Shown here: positions 29,064-38,373 of the stretch, one piece after another
Layout of the letters: each line of letters starts with the position of its first letter
Numbering within the stretch: the stretch's first letter is position 1
Source: Sporolactobacillus nakayamae
GTDB taxonomy: Bacteria; Bacillota; Bacilli; Bacillales; Sporolactobacillaceae
NCBI RefSeq assembly: GCF_900113325.1
Contig: NZ_FOOY01000003.1
Span: 372,001 to 436,000, forward strand
Direction: 5' to 3'
DNA: 64,000 bases
Notes under the pieces: generated by a model
What the model saw: the letters and a program-made list of their open reading frames with translations, nothing else
Told to the model about the DNA's origin: nothing
The model's database searches: none
Position numbers and translations under genes: made by a program

Positions 29064-29848
29064 TTTTTCTCGCTTCCTTCCTCTAATCCGCCGTATCTGC
29101 GTTGTCTTGTCGCAAATGTCTGCACCGCTTCCTGAAGACTGAGCTCATTGAAATCCGGCCAAAATTCATCTGAAAAATAAAGCTCAGTATAGGCAAGCTG
29201 CCACAGCATGAAATTGCTTAGACGAATCTCTCCCCCAGTTCGAATCAAAAGGTCTGGATCAGGTAATGATCGACTCATCATATGCTCAGCAATAACCTTT
29301 TCGGTCACATTATCGAGTTCAAGCTGCTGGTCGTTCACTTCACAAATAATGTTCTTCACCGCGGTGACAATTTCCGCATGACTGCCGTAATTCAGCGCAA
29401 AATTCAAAATCAAGCCTGTATTCTCTTTCGTTCGCTCAATTGCGCTTTCCACCGCTTTTAACGTGTAAGATGGGAGTCGCGACAAATCCCCCATTGCCTG
29501 AACTTGAACATTTTGTTCAACAAGCTCAGCCAAATAGGTATTTAGGAATTGTTGCGGTAATTTCATTAGGAACTCGACTTCCGCTTTCGGCCGTTTCCAA
29601 TTTTCAGTGGAAAAAGCATATAACGTGAGAACCTTTACACCTAGCCGATCCGCCTCTGTTGTTACGCGCTTAATGGTCTTCAAAGCCTCGCGATGACCGG
29701 CAATTCTCGGCAGTCCCCTTTTTTTTGCCCAACGACCGTTACCATCCATAATAATTGCCACATGCCGCGGAATTTTACCTGTATTTATATCTTTTTGTTG
29801 TTTTGACGTATCCGTTTTTCCCATATTAAAGGAAAATTTTTCAAACAT
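29060..29848 (-). CDS. uppS: Undecaprenyl diphosphate synthase
   Basis: cis-Prenyltransferase that makes the C55 lipid carrier for cell wall synthesis. From the ATG at 29848 it is 262 residues. The catalytic region HVAIIMDGNGRWAKKRGLPR carries the Mg-binding aspartate; downstream RTGGEIRLSNFMLWQ and ELYFSDEFWPDF are family signatures. GGGGGA precedes this ATG. Coupled to cdsA. Confidence 0.95.
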   Translation of the reverse strand: MFEKFSFNMGKTDTSKQQKDINTGKIPRHVAIIMDGNGRWAKKRGLPRIAGHREALKTIKRVTTEADRLGVKVLTLYAFSTENWKRPKAEVEFLMKLPQQFLNTYLAELVEQNVQVQAMGDLSRLPSYTLKAVESAIERTKENTGLILNFALNYGSHAEIVTAVKNIICEVNDQQLELDNVTEKVIAEHMMSRSLPDPDLLIRTGGEIRLSNFMLWQLAYTELYFSDEFWPDFNELSLQEAVQTFATRQRRYGGLEEGSEKN

Positions 29849-29948
29849 TGATTTTCCCCCATTACTGATACTGAACATCCCTAGGGCAGCCTACAAAAAT
29901 AGGATCTAAAATTCTTGAATATGGTGTCAGTTTGGTTAATATCCTTCT

Positions 29949-30509
29949 TTAGATGTCCATCATTTCTTTTTCTTTTTCAGATGCGATTTGATCAATATTC
30001 TTAATCGTTTCGTTGGTTAGTTTTTGCACATCTTCTTCTGCTTCGCGAACGTCATCTTTAGTTAATTCATTGTTTTTTGCCATCTTTTTAACTTGGTCAT
30101 TGGTATCACGACGTACATTGCGTACAGCAATTTTTGCTTCTTCAGCCATCTTTCGAACAAGTTTCACTAACTCTGTCCGTCTTTCCTCGGTCAGAGGAGG
30201 AATTGCAATTCGAATCACAGAGCCATCGTTCGTCGGCGTTACGCCCAAGTCGGACTTCAAAATGCCTTTTTCAATGTTTGCAAGCGCCGTTCGATCATAT
30301 GGCTGCACAAGCAGAAGACGTGCTTCCGGAACTGTAATCGAAGCCACTTGATTGATCGGTGTCTCCGCACCATAATATTCGACCGTTACTTTATTAAGCA
30401 ATGACGGATTTGCTCTTCCTGCCCGAACCGTCACTAACTCGCGTTGGAAGGCTTTAACAGCCTTTTCCATGCGCTCTTCAGCGCCTTTAAAAAGTTCTGA
30501 TTGACCCAT
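29949..30509 (-). CDS. frr: Ribosome recycling factor
   Basis: Works with EF-G to split ribosomes after termination. The protein is 186 residues, the family length, with [11 protein letters not shown] near the N terminus, [17 protein letters not shown] in the core and [18 protein letters not shown] in the C-terminal helix. It starts three bases after the pyrH stop behind AAAGGGG, so the two are coupled. Confidence 0.96.
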   Translation of the reverse strand: MGQSELFKGAEERMEKAVKAFQRELVTVRAGRANPSLLNKVTVEYYGAETPINQVASITVPEARLLLVQPYDRTALANIEKGILKSDLGVTPTNDGSVIRIAIPPLTEERRTELVKLVRKMAEEAKIAVRNVRRDTNDQVKKMAKNNELTKDDVREAEEDVQKLTNETIKNIDQIASEKEKEMMDI

Positions 30510-30512
30510 TAA

Positions 30513-31238
30513 TTATCGCCCCTTTACAACTGTGCCGATATCTTCACCAAGAACAGCACGTTTTATATTGCCTTCTTCTGATAGTGAAAAAACAATCAAC
30601 GGAATATCGTTGTCCATGCTTAGTGAAGACGCTGTGGAATCCATCACTTGAAGCCCTTCGTTCAGAACACGCAGATAGGATATTTCTTTATATTTTTTCG
30701 CCGTTTTATCAACCTTAGGATCCGCTGAATAAACGCCGTCGACATTATTTTTCGCCATTAATATTACATCCGCTTCAATTTCCGCGGCACGCAGTGCAGC
30801 CGTCGTATCCGTGGAGAAATAAGGGTTACCGGTTCCCGCAGCAAAAATGACCACACGTCCTTTTTCCAAATGACGAATTGCGCGTCTGCGAATATAGGGC
30901 TCAGCAACTTGTCGCATCTCAATGGATGTCTGAACGCGTGTCTCGACACCGATACCTTCTAAACAATCCTGCAGTGCGAGAGCGTTAAGCACAGTAGCGA
31001 GCATACCCATGTAGTCAGCTTGTGCCCGGTCCATTCCCATTTCGCTGCCTGCCTTGCCCCTCCAAATGTTTCCGGCACCACAAACGATTGCAACTTCTAC
31101 GCCTAGATCCACGACCTCTTTGACTTGTTTTGTAATCGAACGAATAATGCTTGGCTCGATTCCAAAACCGCCAGCGCCCGCCAGTGCTTCTCCACTTAGT
31201 TTTAAAATGACCCGCTTATAGTTCGCCTTTTCCGGCAT
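30513..31238 (-). CDS. pyrH: UMP kinase
   Basis: Hexameric bacterial UMP kinase making UDP. From the ATG at 31238 it is 241 residues (B. subtilis 240) with [14 protein letters not shown] at the N terminus, [10 protein letters not shown] and [21 protein letters not shown] 43-residue upstream extension crosses the tsf terminator hairpin and is rejected. The hairpin ends only about 30 bases before the start. Confidence 0.95.
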   Translation of the reverse strand: MPEKANYKRVILKLSGEALAGAGGFGIEPSIIRSITKQVKEVVDLGVEVAIVCGAGNIWRGKAGSEMGMDRAQADYMGMLATVLNALALQDCLEGIGVETRVQTSIEMRQVAEPYIRRRAIRHLEKGRVVIFAAGTGNPYFSTDTTAALRAAEIEADVILMAKNNVDGVYSADPKVDKTAKKYKEISYLRVLNEGLQVMDSTASSLSMDNDIPLIVFSLSEEGNIKRAVLGEDIGTVVKGR

Positions 31239-31265
31239 ATTCCACCGCACCTCACATTGGATTAT

Positions 31266-31304
31266 TTTAAAAAATGGGACACGTGACCCGTGCCCCATTG
31301 TGAT
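31266..31304 (-). terminator. Terminator or attenuator between tsf and pyrH
   Basis: On the minus strand AATGGGGCACG, a five-base loop and CGTGTCCCATT, followed by TTTTAAAATAAT. A strong 11-bp stem with one mismatch and a U tract. Since pyrH begins about 30 bases later, any pyrH transcript from upstream must pass it. Confidence 0.75.
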
Positions 31305-31400
31305 TCCTTGCTCTGTTTCATCAGGTGTTGAAAACCGCAAAACGGCTATGTGACGGTTATTTATCATTATCGTCTTTCAACAGTCACGTTACAGGCGCAA

Positions 31401-32282
31401 TTAGTGTTTCATTTGTGCTTTTACTTCATCAACGAAGTTATCTTCCTTCTTTTCGATACCTTCGCCTACTTCAAAACGCACAAATGCAAGAACATCAGCG
31501 TTTTTGCTCTTCAAGAATTCTTTAACAGTCACATCGCCGTCTTTAACAAAAGGCTGATCAACGAGGCATATTTCTTTAAAGAATTTTTTTATTCTGCCGA
31601 CAACCATCTTTTCAACGATGTTTGCTGGCTTGCCTTCGCTGAGTGCTTCTTGAGTAAGAACTTCTTTTTCATGTGCGACAACATCAGCAGGAATTTCATC
31701 TTCCTTTAGATATTGAGGGCGAATCGCTGCCACATGCATCGCGATATCCTTTGCCGTTGCTTCATCCGTGCCCGACAGTTTTGTCAAAGCAGCGATACGG
31801 CCACCCATATGCAGATAAGCACCGAATACTTCGTCATCTGTTTTTTCAACAATTGAGAATCGACGCAAAGTGATTTTTTCACCAATTTTAGAAATAGCTG
31901 CAGTGATGGTATCTGCAATGGTTTCACCAGCTGCTGTTTTCTGGTTAAGTGCTTCTTCTACAGTAGCAGGTTCGTTGTCAAGAAGATGTTGTGCAAGTGT
32001 GTCAATCAAAGCCTTAAATTCAGCATTCTTTGCCACAAAATCGGTTTCTGAGTTGACTTCAAGTGCAACAGCTCGATTACCATCGGTCTTGATTTCCGCT
32101 AAGCCTTCTGCAGCAATACGACCGGATTTCTTTGCGGCTTTTGCCATGCCTTTTTCACGGAGTACGTCGATAGCCTTCTTAATGTCACCTTCCGCTTCAG
32201 CGAGTGCTCGCTTGCAGTCCATAATACCTGCACCTGTCAGTTCACGTAATTCTTTTACTTGTTTTGCGCTAATTGCAGCCAA
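31401..32282 (-). CDS. tsf: Elongation factor Ts
   Basis: Nucleotide exchange factor for EF-Tu. The protein is 293 residues with the N-terminal UBA-like part ([19 protein letters not shown]) and the EF-Tu-contacting motif [12 protein letters not shown]. The start is TTG at 32282, seven bases after AAAGGAGG. It follows rpsB by about 95 bases, with a hairpin between. Confidence 0.96.
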   Translation of the reverse strand: MAAISAKQVKELRELTGAGIMDCKRALAEAEGDIKKAIDVLREKGMAKAAKKSGRIAAEGLAEIKTDGNRAVALEVNSETDFVAKNAEFKALIDTLAQHLLDNEPATVEEALNQKTAAGETIADTITAAISKIGEKITLRRFSIVEKTDDEVFGAYLHMGGRIAALTKLSGTDEATAKDIAMHVAAIRPQYLKEDEIPADVVAHEKEVLTQEALSEGKPANIVEKMVVGRIKKFFKEICLVDQPFVKDGDVTVKEFLKSKNADVLAFVRFEVGEGIEKKEDNFVDEVKAQMKH

Positions 32283-32321
32283 TAGGAGTCCTCCTTTTAT
32301 GTCGTTCCAAAGTTTTCGCTA

Positions 32322-32360
32322 AAAGAGTGATAAAGGGCAAGCCCCTTATCACCCCGTGTC
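32322..32360 (-). terminator. Hairpin between rpsB and tsf
   Basis: On the minus strand GTGATAAGGG, a short loop, CCCTTTATCAC and TCTTTTAG. A stable stem with a short U tract; it could give partial termination that lowers tsf relative to rpsB, or protect the rpsB 3' end. Confidence 0.5.
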
Positions 32361-32376
32361 ATGCTTTAATTCAAAA

Positions 32377-33129
32377 TTATTCTGCTTTAACTGGCACTTC
32401 AACAGCAGCCTCAGTCTGTTCCGGTTCTGCTACTTCTTCCGTTTCTTCGCCTTGGTTTGCTTCCAAAACAGCGTCAGCCATCTTGCCTGTCAGCAATTTA
32501 ACAGCACGGATCGCGTCATCGTTACCAGGAATGATAACATCGATTTCATCCGGATCACAGTTTGTATCAACGATCGCAATGATCGGAATATTCAGCTTAT
32601 GTGCTTCAGCGATCGCAATTCTTTCTTTACGCGGATCAATAACAAAAAGCGCTTGAGGAAGGCTTTCCATATTCTTGATACCGCCCAAGAATTTTTCAAG
32701 ACGCGCCCATTCTTTCTTAAGACCGACAACCTCTTTCTTAGGAAGAACATCAAAAGTTCCGTCTGCTTGCATTTTTTCAATGTCTTTAAGACGTTTGATT
32801 CTCTTTCTGATTGTCTCGAAATTAGTGAGCGTTCCGCCGAGCCAACGTTGATTTACAAAATACTGGCCGGAACGTTCCGCTTCTGCTTTTACAGACTCTT
32901 GAGCTTGTTTCTTTGTACCTACAAATAGAACTTTACCGCCGTCAGCAGCAATATCTCTGACGAAATTATAAGCTTCTTCAACTTTTTTTACGGTTTTCTG
33001 CAGATCGATAATGTAGATACCATTTCTTTCCGTAAAGATATACGGCTTCATCTTCGGATTCCAACGACGGGTCTGATGACCGAAATGAACGCCGGATTCC
33101 AATAATTGTTTCATTGAAATAACTGACAT
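32377..33129 (-). CDS. rpsB: 30S ribosomal protein S2
   Basis: Small-subunit protein, 250 residues, with the conserved start [22 protein letters not shown] and the FVGTKKQAQ motif. The C-terminal tail of about 25 residues is acidic and Glu-rich. TAGGAGG precedes the ATG. Its own promoter lies about 120 bases upstream, after swrB. Confidence 0.97.
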   Translation of the reverse strand: MSVISMKQLLESGVHFGHQTRRWNPKMKPYIFTERNGIYIIDLQKTVKKVEEAYNFVRDIAADGGKVLFVGTKKQAQESVKAEAERSGQYFVNQRWLGGTLTNFETIRKRIKRLKDIEKMQADGTFDVLPKKEVVGLKKEWARLEKFLGGIKNMESLPQALFVIDPRKERIAIAEAHKLNIPIIAIVDTNCDPDEIDVIIPGNDDAIRAVKLLTGKMADAVLEANQGEETEEVAEPEQTEAAVEVPVKAE

Positions 33130-33247
33130 TAAAAAATTCCTCCTAGTTTGGTTTTATTCCCTCCGCCTGCATCATTTTCGTGTGCGGCTGAATTGCTTCA
33201 GCACCCGCGCATAAATCAACAGACGTGTGTGATTGACACCAAACGTA

Positions 33248-33276
33248 AATATACCATACTCTAAACGGCATGGCAA
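33248..33276 (-). promoter_or_regulatory. Sigma-A promoter for rpsB-tsf
   Basis: On the minus strand TTGCCA (plus 33271-33276), a 17-base spacer and TATATT (plus 33248-33253). It leaves a leader of about 110 bases that contains a GCTGAAGCAATTCAGC inverted repeat. Confidence 0.7.
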
Positions 33277-33284
33277 GATTCGAA

Positions 33285-33875
33285 TTAAACTTTTCCATGT
33301 AATTTAAGTAATAGTTCGATTTCGCCTTTTCCTCGATTCATTTCTTTCGCTATCTCGGTAGTCGAATATCCTTTTTCTTTCAATTTCATCGCGTGTAAAA
33401 AGGGAGATTCCTCCACTTGATCCTTAACATTGTCAATTGGCGGCATCCATTCATTCTCAGGTATTTCCGTTCCAGATACTGAAGATAGTGGCGGCTTGCT
33501 TTTCACAGCCTTATGTAACTGTTCTTTTTGATCGTTGAGCGTGTCTGCAAAAGAATGATTGCCGCTCACAGCTTCGGGTTCTGTCTTTTTTTCAGTTGCT
33601 TTTACTTGTGCATTCATTTTCTCAGTACGTTTCGATGTAGATGCTTTCTCAATTTCGATCGCCTGTTTTGCCAATAATCCACGTACTTCTGCCAAAAATT
33701 GTTCATTTTCCAAGCGAACTGCCTCAATATGTTCAGCAAGAAGCTGCTGCGCTTCTTGAGCGCTTTGTCCTGAGCCTTTCTGTTGAAGCAGTCGGATTCT
33801 CTGATAAAGATGCACAGTAAGATATAAGGCTAAAAGCACTAATACAAAATTAAGCGTAATCCAAAAAGCTGACAA
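33285..33875 (-). CDS. swrB: SwrB-like swarming motility protein
   Basis: Last gene of the fla/che operon. It has an N-terminal membrane segment (about residues 1-24), a charged, Gln/Glu-rich, probably coiled middle and a C-terminal helix-turn-helix-like motif (MKLKEKGYSTTEIAKEMNRGKGE). This architecture and its place between sigD and rpsB match SwrB, which promotes activation of the flagellar export gate in B. subtilis. The start is uncertain: TTG 33875 is favoured since GAGGTG lies six bases upstream; a TTG at 33896 is possible. Confidence 0.82.
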   Translation of the reverse strand: MSAFWITLNFVLVLLALYLTVHLYQRIRLLQQKGSGQSAQEAQQLLAEHIEAVRLENEQFLAEVRGLLAKQAIEIEKASTSKRTEKMNAQVKATEKKTEPEAVSGNHSFADTLNDQKEQLHKAVKSKPPLSSVSGTEIPENEWMPPIDNVKDQVEESPFLHAMKLKEKGYSTTEIAKEMNRGKGEIELLLKLHGKV

Positions 33876-33897
33876 AACGTTCACCTCGCTTCTCAAG

Positions 33898-34668
33898 TTA
33901 TATAGATTTACTTTCAGTAGCGTTGAGGTATTGTCTCAACTTAAAAAGCGCTTTGCTGTGGATCTGGGAAATCCGTGATGTTGAAAGGTTTAACACCTGT
34001 CCGATTTCAGTCAAAGTAAGTTCATCAAAATAGAAAAGTGACACGACAAGACGCTCTTTTTCACTTAGTTTGTCAATTTCTTTGGCGAGTTGGGCTCTAT
34101 TTTCTTGATCCACTAACCTTTTCTCCGGCAAAACAGCTCGAACATCCTCGATTATGGCGGCCGGAAATTCACTGCTCATACTCGAAGCACTGTCATCAAG
34201 TGAGAGTAAATTAGATAGCAGGCTTTCAGACAATATTTGTGAAACATCTTCAGGAGACAATTTACAAGCTGCGGCGACCTCATCAATTGTGGCGGAGCGC
34301 ATTTGTTCTTGCTCAATTTTCTCGGCAGCCTTTTCAATCTTTTTACTCTTCTCCCGCATTGAGCGTGGCATCCAATCTTCTTTCCGCAATCCATCTAAAA
34401 TCGCTCCGCGAATTCGAAACGATGCATATGTATCAAATTTCAAATCTCTCTTACGATCAAATTTTTCTAGTGCATCGTAGAGACCAAGCAACCCATAACT
34501 TTGAAGCTCTCCTCGATCAATATTTCGGGGCAATCCTGCCCCAATTCTCTGCACGTGGTAATTGACAAGTGGCATATAAATTTCGAGAAGACAATTTGCT
34601 GCTTCTACATCATGAGACTGAATCCAGTGATCCCAATATTTCGATTCTACGGCTTCAGATTTTCCCAA
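33898..34668 (-). CDS. sigD: Motility sigma factor SigD (FliA/WhiG family)
   Basis: RNA polymerase sigma-28 factor for late flagellar, chemotaxis and autolysin genes. The protein is 256 residues with region 2 (YGLLGLYDALEKFDRKRDLKFDTYASFRIRGAILDGLR) and region 4 (LTLTEIGQVLNLSTSRISQIHSKAL). The start is TTG at 34668 behind GGAGGGGAG. Being near the 3' end of a 27-kb operon, its level depends on how far polymerase travels, as known in B. subtilis. Confidence 0.96.
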   Translation of the reverse strand: MGKSEAVESKYWDHWIQSHDVEAANCLLEIYMPLVNYHVQRIGAGLPRNIDRGELQSYGLLGLYDALEKFDRKRDLKFDTYASFRIRGAILDGLRKEDWMPRSMREKSKKIEKAAEKIEQEQMRSATIDEVAAACKLSPEDVSQILSESLLSNLLSLDDSASSMSSEFPAAIIEDVRAVLPEKRLVDQENRAQLAKEIDKLSEKERLVVSLFYFDELTLTEIGQVLNLSTSRISQIHSKALFKLRQYLNATESKSI

Positions 34669-34698
34669 TTGTCTCCCCTCCTTTGTAACAAGCCAAAC

Positions 34699-35181
34699 TT
34701 AAATAACACTTTTCCCTTTAAATATAGCATGAATCGTCAACTCGCAGCTGTCTATGAAGTATTCTATAGTGCGTCCATAATCTGCACCAGTCTCTTCTGC
34801 GATGAGCGGTATATGATAGTTGGTCAGTTGGTCTTTTACAGCCTCGACATTTCTCTTTCCAATGCTCCCTAAAGGTAGTGTTCGCGTTGACTTGAACATC
34901 TCGGCACCTCCTGCGATCTTTGCCCTGAGCTGGGATAGAGGACAACAATAATACTCTGTCATCTTCTTTACCAGCTCTGGAACGGCTGTATCCGCATATT
35001 TGCCAAGCGGATACGTCATCGTTCTCGCAAGCGCTGAATCAGGCAGCATCACGTGCGCCATTCCCGCAACCTTCCTTTGTGCATGATAGATCACAACGCC
35101 CACGCATGATCCAAGACCCAGTGTCTTCAATGTCTCCGGCGATTCGGCAAATTTAATCTCTGAAAGACCGACGTGAATCAA
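34699..35181 (-). CDS. cheD: Chemoreceptor glutamine deamidase CheD
   Basis: Deamidates receptor glutamines and binds CheC in the Bacillus adaptation system. The protein is 160 residues with catalytic C26 (LGLGSCVGVV) and H43 (GMAHVMLP). It begins at TTG 35181, overlapping the cheC stop by four bases, consistent with the two partners being made together. Confidence 0.94.
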   Translation of the reverse strand: MIHVGLSEIKFAESPETLKTLGLGSCVGVVIYHAQRKVAGMAHVMLPDSALARTMTYPLGKYADTAVPELVKKMTEYYCCPLSQLRAKIAGGAEMFKSTRTLPLGSIGKRNVEAVKDQLTNYHIPLIAEETGADYGRTIEYFIDSCELTIHAIFKGKSVI

Positions 35182-35792
35182 TGGAAAGACTTCCCTTCAG
35201 CGATGTTGAAGATAACGTCAAGAGAATCAGGGAATGGAAGAAATAAAAATTCGCCATTTAGCCTGTTCCCCTTCTGACGATCAAAAAGAACAGCATCGAT
35301 TAGCAAAGCTGATTCGTCGTAAAGCGAGAGTTCAACGAGTCCCTCACTTAGAATTGCCCCCGCCATATCCACTGCATAATTTGGCGGAGCTTGCGTTAAT
35401 GAAATTTTGAGAAAAGCAGCTAGTGCTGACAAATAAGAGCCGCAAAGGATGTTGCTGATTTCACAAAATGCTGATTTTCCCATTTCGTCATCAAGGACAT
35501 TCCCATTGGGTACTAGTTCTTGAATCAATGCATTAGCCTGCTCCATATCAAACATCATGAAAAAGAAGCCTTTGAGTCCGCCATCTACTTGGATATAAGA
35601 AGCGGCAACCTGCCTTTCCGCATCCTTGTCAATTAAATCTGAAATCGGCAGCACACGCACAGAGGGTATGTTCATATCAATAGACTTATTTAACAGCATG
35701 GATAATGACGAGGCGGCATGAGCGGCGCCGATGTTGCCCGATTCCTTTAGTAAATCAAGATGTGAGGCACGTAATTCCTTTAAATTGTTCAT
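35178..35792 (-). CDS. cheC: CheY-P phosphatase CheC
   Basis: Dephosphorylates CheY-P and is stimulated by CheD. The 204-residue protein keeps both ExxN phosphatase motifs: ESGNIGAAH near residue 17 and EISNILCG near residue 110. It follows cheW by a few bases behind GGATG, and is coupled to cheD. Confidence 0.94.
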   Translation of the reverse strand: MNNLKELRASHLDLLKESGNIGAAHAASSLSMLLNKSIDMNIPSVRVLPISDLIDKDAERQVAASYIQVDGGLKGFFFMMFDMEQANALIQELVPNGNVLDDEMGKSAFCEISNILCGSYLSALAAFLKISLTQAPPNYAVDMAGAILSEGLVELSLYDESALLIDAVLFDRQKGNRLNGEFLFLPFPDSLDVIFNIAEGKSFH

Positions 35793-35795
35793 AAA

Positions 35796-36272
35796 TCATC
35801 CCTCGATCTTCAGTAAGTCGGCAACATCATCTTGATTCAGTACCCGATCAAGATTGAGCAAAAGAAGCAGTTCATTGTCTCCGATTTGTGCGACACCATT
35901 CAAATAGTTCGCTGACGGCCCGCCAATGATTTCAGGAGCTTTTTCGATCTTAGCTGATTCAATGTCCAAGACCTCTTTGGACGAGTCGACCAGTAATCCT
36001 ACTTTCATATCCTCCACATCGACGACAATGATCCGACTTTCTTTTGTCACGACAGATTCGCCCATCTGGAACCGATTGCGGACATCAATAATTGGGACGA
36101 TCAACCCACGCAGATTCATTACCCCTTTGACAAATGAGGCAGCGTTAGGAAGACGAGTAATGTCATCTACTTTCTCGATTGACAATACCTGCTCAACCGG
36201 CACACCGTATGATTCAGAATTTATTTCAAACAAAATGACCTTCATATTTGTTTCTTTCTGATTTGTCATCAT
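35796..36272 (-). CDS. cheW: Chemotaxis coupling protein CheW
   Basis: Couples receptors to CheA. The protein is 158 residues, a single CheW domain with YGVPVEQVLSIEKVDDITRLPNA and MNLRGLIVPIIDVR. GAGGAGG precedes the ATG at 36272; a second ATG directly follows. The gene lies 10 bases after cheA. Confidence 0.94.
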   Translation of the reverse strand: MMTNQKETNMKVILFEINSESYGVPVEQVLSIEKVDDITRLPNAASFVKGVMNLRGLIVPIIDVRNRFQMGESVVTKESRIIVVDVEDMKVGLLVDSSKEVLDIESAKIEKAPEIIGGPSANYLNGVAQIGDNELLLLLNLDRVLNQDDVADLLKIEG

Positions 36273-36282
36273 GTGTTCCTCC

Positions 36283-38373
36283 TCAAGCCTGTTCTTTTAA
36301 GAATAGTTTTTTCTGTGTCGTGATGATCGCTTGACAGTCGATAATTAACGCAACCTTGCCATCGCCGAGAATCGTTGCACCAGAAAAACCAGACACATTT
36401 TTCAAATAGTTGCCAAGCGGTTTGACGACAATGTCCTGATAGCCAAGCAGTTTATCTGCGACTAATGCAACAATCTTATCACCATGGTTAACCATCACAA
36501 CGGAACTCCCTTGATCGACTTCATTAGTGTTGTTCTTTTCTGCAGAGGTAATCGACAAGTAGTCGCTGAGATTAATAATAGGGACAACTTGTCCATGATA
36601 CTGCATCACATTCCGGTTATGGATGCTCATCACCTCAATATGACGCCTCAGCGCTGTTTCAGCAATGGAATTGATTGGAATCGCGTAAATTTCCTTACTG
36701 CACTGAACGAGCAAAGCATTGATGATGGAGAGCGTCAAAGGCAGTCTCACTGTAAACTTCGATCCTTTATCCCGCTCGGAATCTACCTCGACGCTTCCGC
36801 TGAGCGAATGAATTTTACTTTCAACGACATCGAGTCCGACTCCTCGTCCCGATATATCCGAAATCTTGTCAGCGGTACTGAACCCCGAGGCAAAAAGTAA
36901 ATGGTAGATGTCTTTGTCGGTAAGCTTTTGTGCAGCTTCCTTGGTTACAACATTCTTCTCAATCGCTTTCGCAAGTACTTTTTCTTTGTTGATGCCTGCG
37001 CCGTCATCCACAATTTCAACAATGACATGATTTCCGCTGTAATATGCACTAAGGGACAACGTACCTTCGGGATCTTTTCCCTTCGCCTTTCGAACTTCAG
37101 GTGTCTCAATTCCATGGTCCATGGAGTTCCGAATCATATGCATGAGCGGGTCGCCCAGTTCTTCAATTACCGTACGATCCAGTTCGGTTTCCGCTCCATT
37201 GATTACAAAATTAACTTTCTTGTTCAATTCCTTTGAGAGATTGCGGACCATCCTTGGGAATCGGTTGAAGACCTGCTCAATTGGCTCCATGCGCAAATTA
37301 AGAATGGTTTCCTGTAATTGATTGGAAATACGTTTAATCGTTCCTACTGTATCCTTCAGGTCCGTATTATCAATATCGGATGCGATTTTCTCAAGTCGTC
37401 CGCGATCAATAATCAATTCTTCAAAAAGGTTCAAAAGTTGATCTATTCGATCCAGATTTACACGAATTGTCTTAGCCACGGTGACAGCCGGATGAGCGGC
37501 AGCCGGTTTGCTCGGCTCGTTTTCTTTCTGAGCTTGTTTCTTCGGACCTATATCCTGCGCCTGTTGCCTCTGTACAACTGGTGAATTCTCTTCTAAATTA
37601 TTTATGGGGGAAACAGTAACGTTCTCGATTTCTGAAATTTGATTTATTTTATTCTGAATCTCCTGATTTTCGGATTCTGTTGCAATCAGAAAAACCAGTT
37701 GCTGATCAAACGCTTCTTTTTCAATTTCTTCAGTTGATGGCCTTGTCCCGATTATTGTTCCGGATTCTTCCAAGGCATTTGAAATCATCAGCGCTCGAGC
37801 CGCTTTGAGCACGCAATCTTTGTTGAGATTCACAACCGTTTCAAATACATGGAGTTTTTGCGACTGCGCCTGGGAAATAAATTCTTTTTCATAGTCCGTA
37901 AGTTCCATGGCTTTCGTATTCACTGGTTCTGAGACAGTTGATACTGTGACTTTTTGGTCGCTCGAAGGAGCATCATTATCCGGTGTGCCATCTGTAGTGA
38001 GCGTTTGAAGTTTCTTTATGGTTCCAGACACTTCACGAACATCACTCCCATTTTGTTCGATGGTGTCAGCCATCGCTTCGAGATGATCCAAGCCCTCGAA
38101 AAGAACATCAATCATTTCTGAGCTGACTTTGATACTCTGATGTCGGAGTGCGTCAAATACATTTTCCATGATATGTGTGAGTTCCATCATGTTTTGAAAG
38201 CCCATCTGACCCGAGCTTCCTTTCAGTGTATGTGCAGATCTGAAAATACTGTTAATTAATTCAGGATCTTCGGCATTTTGCTCTAGAGTCATCAGTTTAT
38301 CATTCAGATTCTGCAAATGTTCTCGTGCTTCATCCAAAAATACGCCCAAATATTGACTCATATCCATGGTCAT
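36283..38373 (-). CDS. cheA: Chemotaxis histidine kinase CheA
   Basis: Receptor-controlled kinase for CheY and CheB. The 696-residue protein has an HPt domain with phosphorylated H48 (RSAHTLKGSSG), a P2-like response-regulator docking region (about 170-260), a dimerisation domain, and the ATPase with N box (HMIRNSMDHGIE), G1 (VDDGAGI) and G2 (GRGVGLDVV). It ends in a CheW-like domain. The start overlaps the cheB stop as ATGA. Confidence 0.96.
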   Translation of the reverse strand: MTMDMSQYLGVFLDEAREHLQNLNDKLMTLEQNAEDPELINSIFRSAHTLKGSSGQMGFQNMMELTHIMENVFDALRHQSIKVSSEMIDVLFEGLDHLEAMADTIEQNGSDVREVSGTIKKLQTLTTDGTPDNDAPSSDQKVTVSTVSEPVNTKAMELTDYEKEFISQAQSQKLHVFETVVNLNKDCVLKAARALMISNALEESGTIIGTRPSTEEIEKEAFDQQLVFLIATESENQEIQNKINQISEIENVTVSPINNLEENSPVVQRQQAQDIGPKKQAQKENEPSKPAAAHPAVTVAKTIRVNLDRIDQLLNLFEELIIDRGRLEKIASDIDNTDLKDTVGTIKRISNQLQETILNLRMEPIEQVFNRFPRMVRNLSKELNKKVNFVINGAETELDRTVIEELGDPLMHMIRNSMDHGIETPEVRKAKGKDPEGTLSLSAYYSGNHVIVEIVDDGAGINKEKVLAKAIEKNVVTKEAAQKLTDKDIYHLLFASGFSTADKISDISGRGVGLDVVESKIHSLSGSVEVDSERDKGSKFTVRLPLTLSIINALLVQCSKEIYAIPINSIAETALRRHIEVMSIHNRNVMQYHGQVVPIINLSDYLSITSAEKNNTNEVDQGSSVVMVNHGDKIVALVADKLLGYQDIVVKPLGNYLKNVSGFSGATILGDGKVALIIDCQAIITTQKKLFLKEQA

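Noticed and set aside
31239-31400. PyrR-type attenuator for pyrH
   Set aside because: The hairpin is present, but no PyrR-binding anti-antiterminator loop of the usual form was seen.
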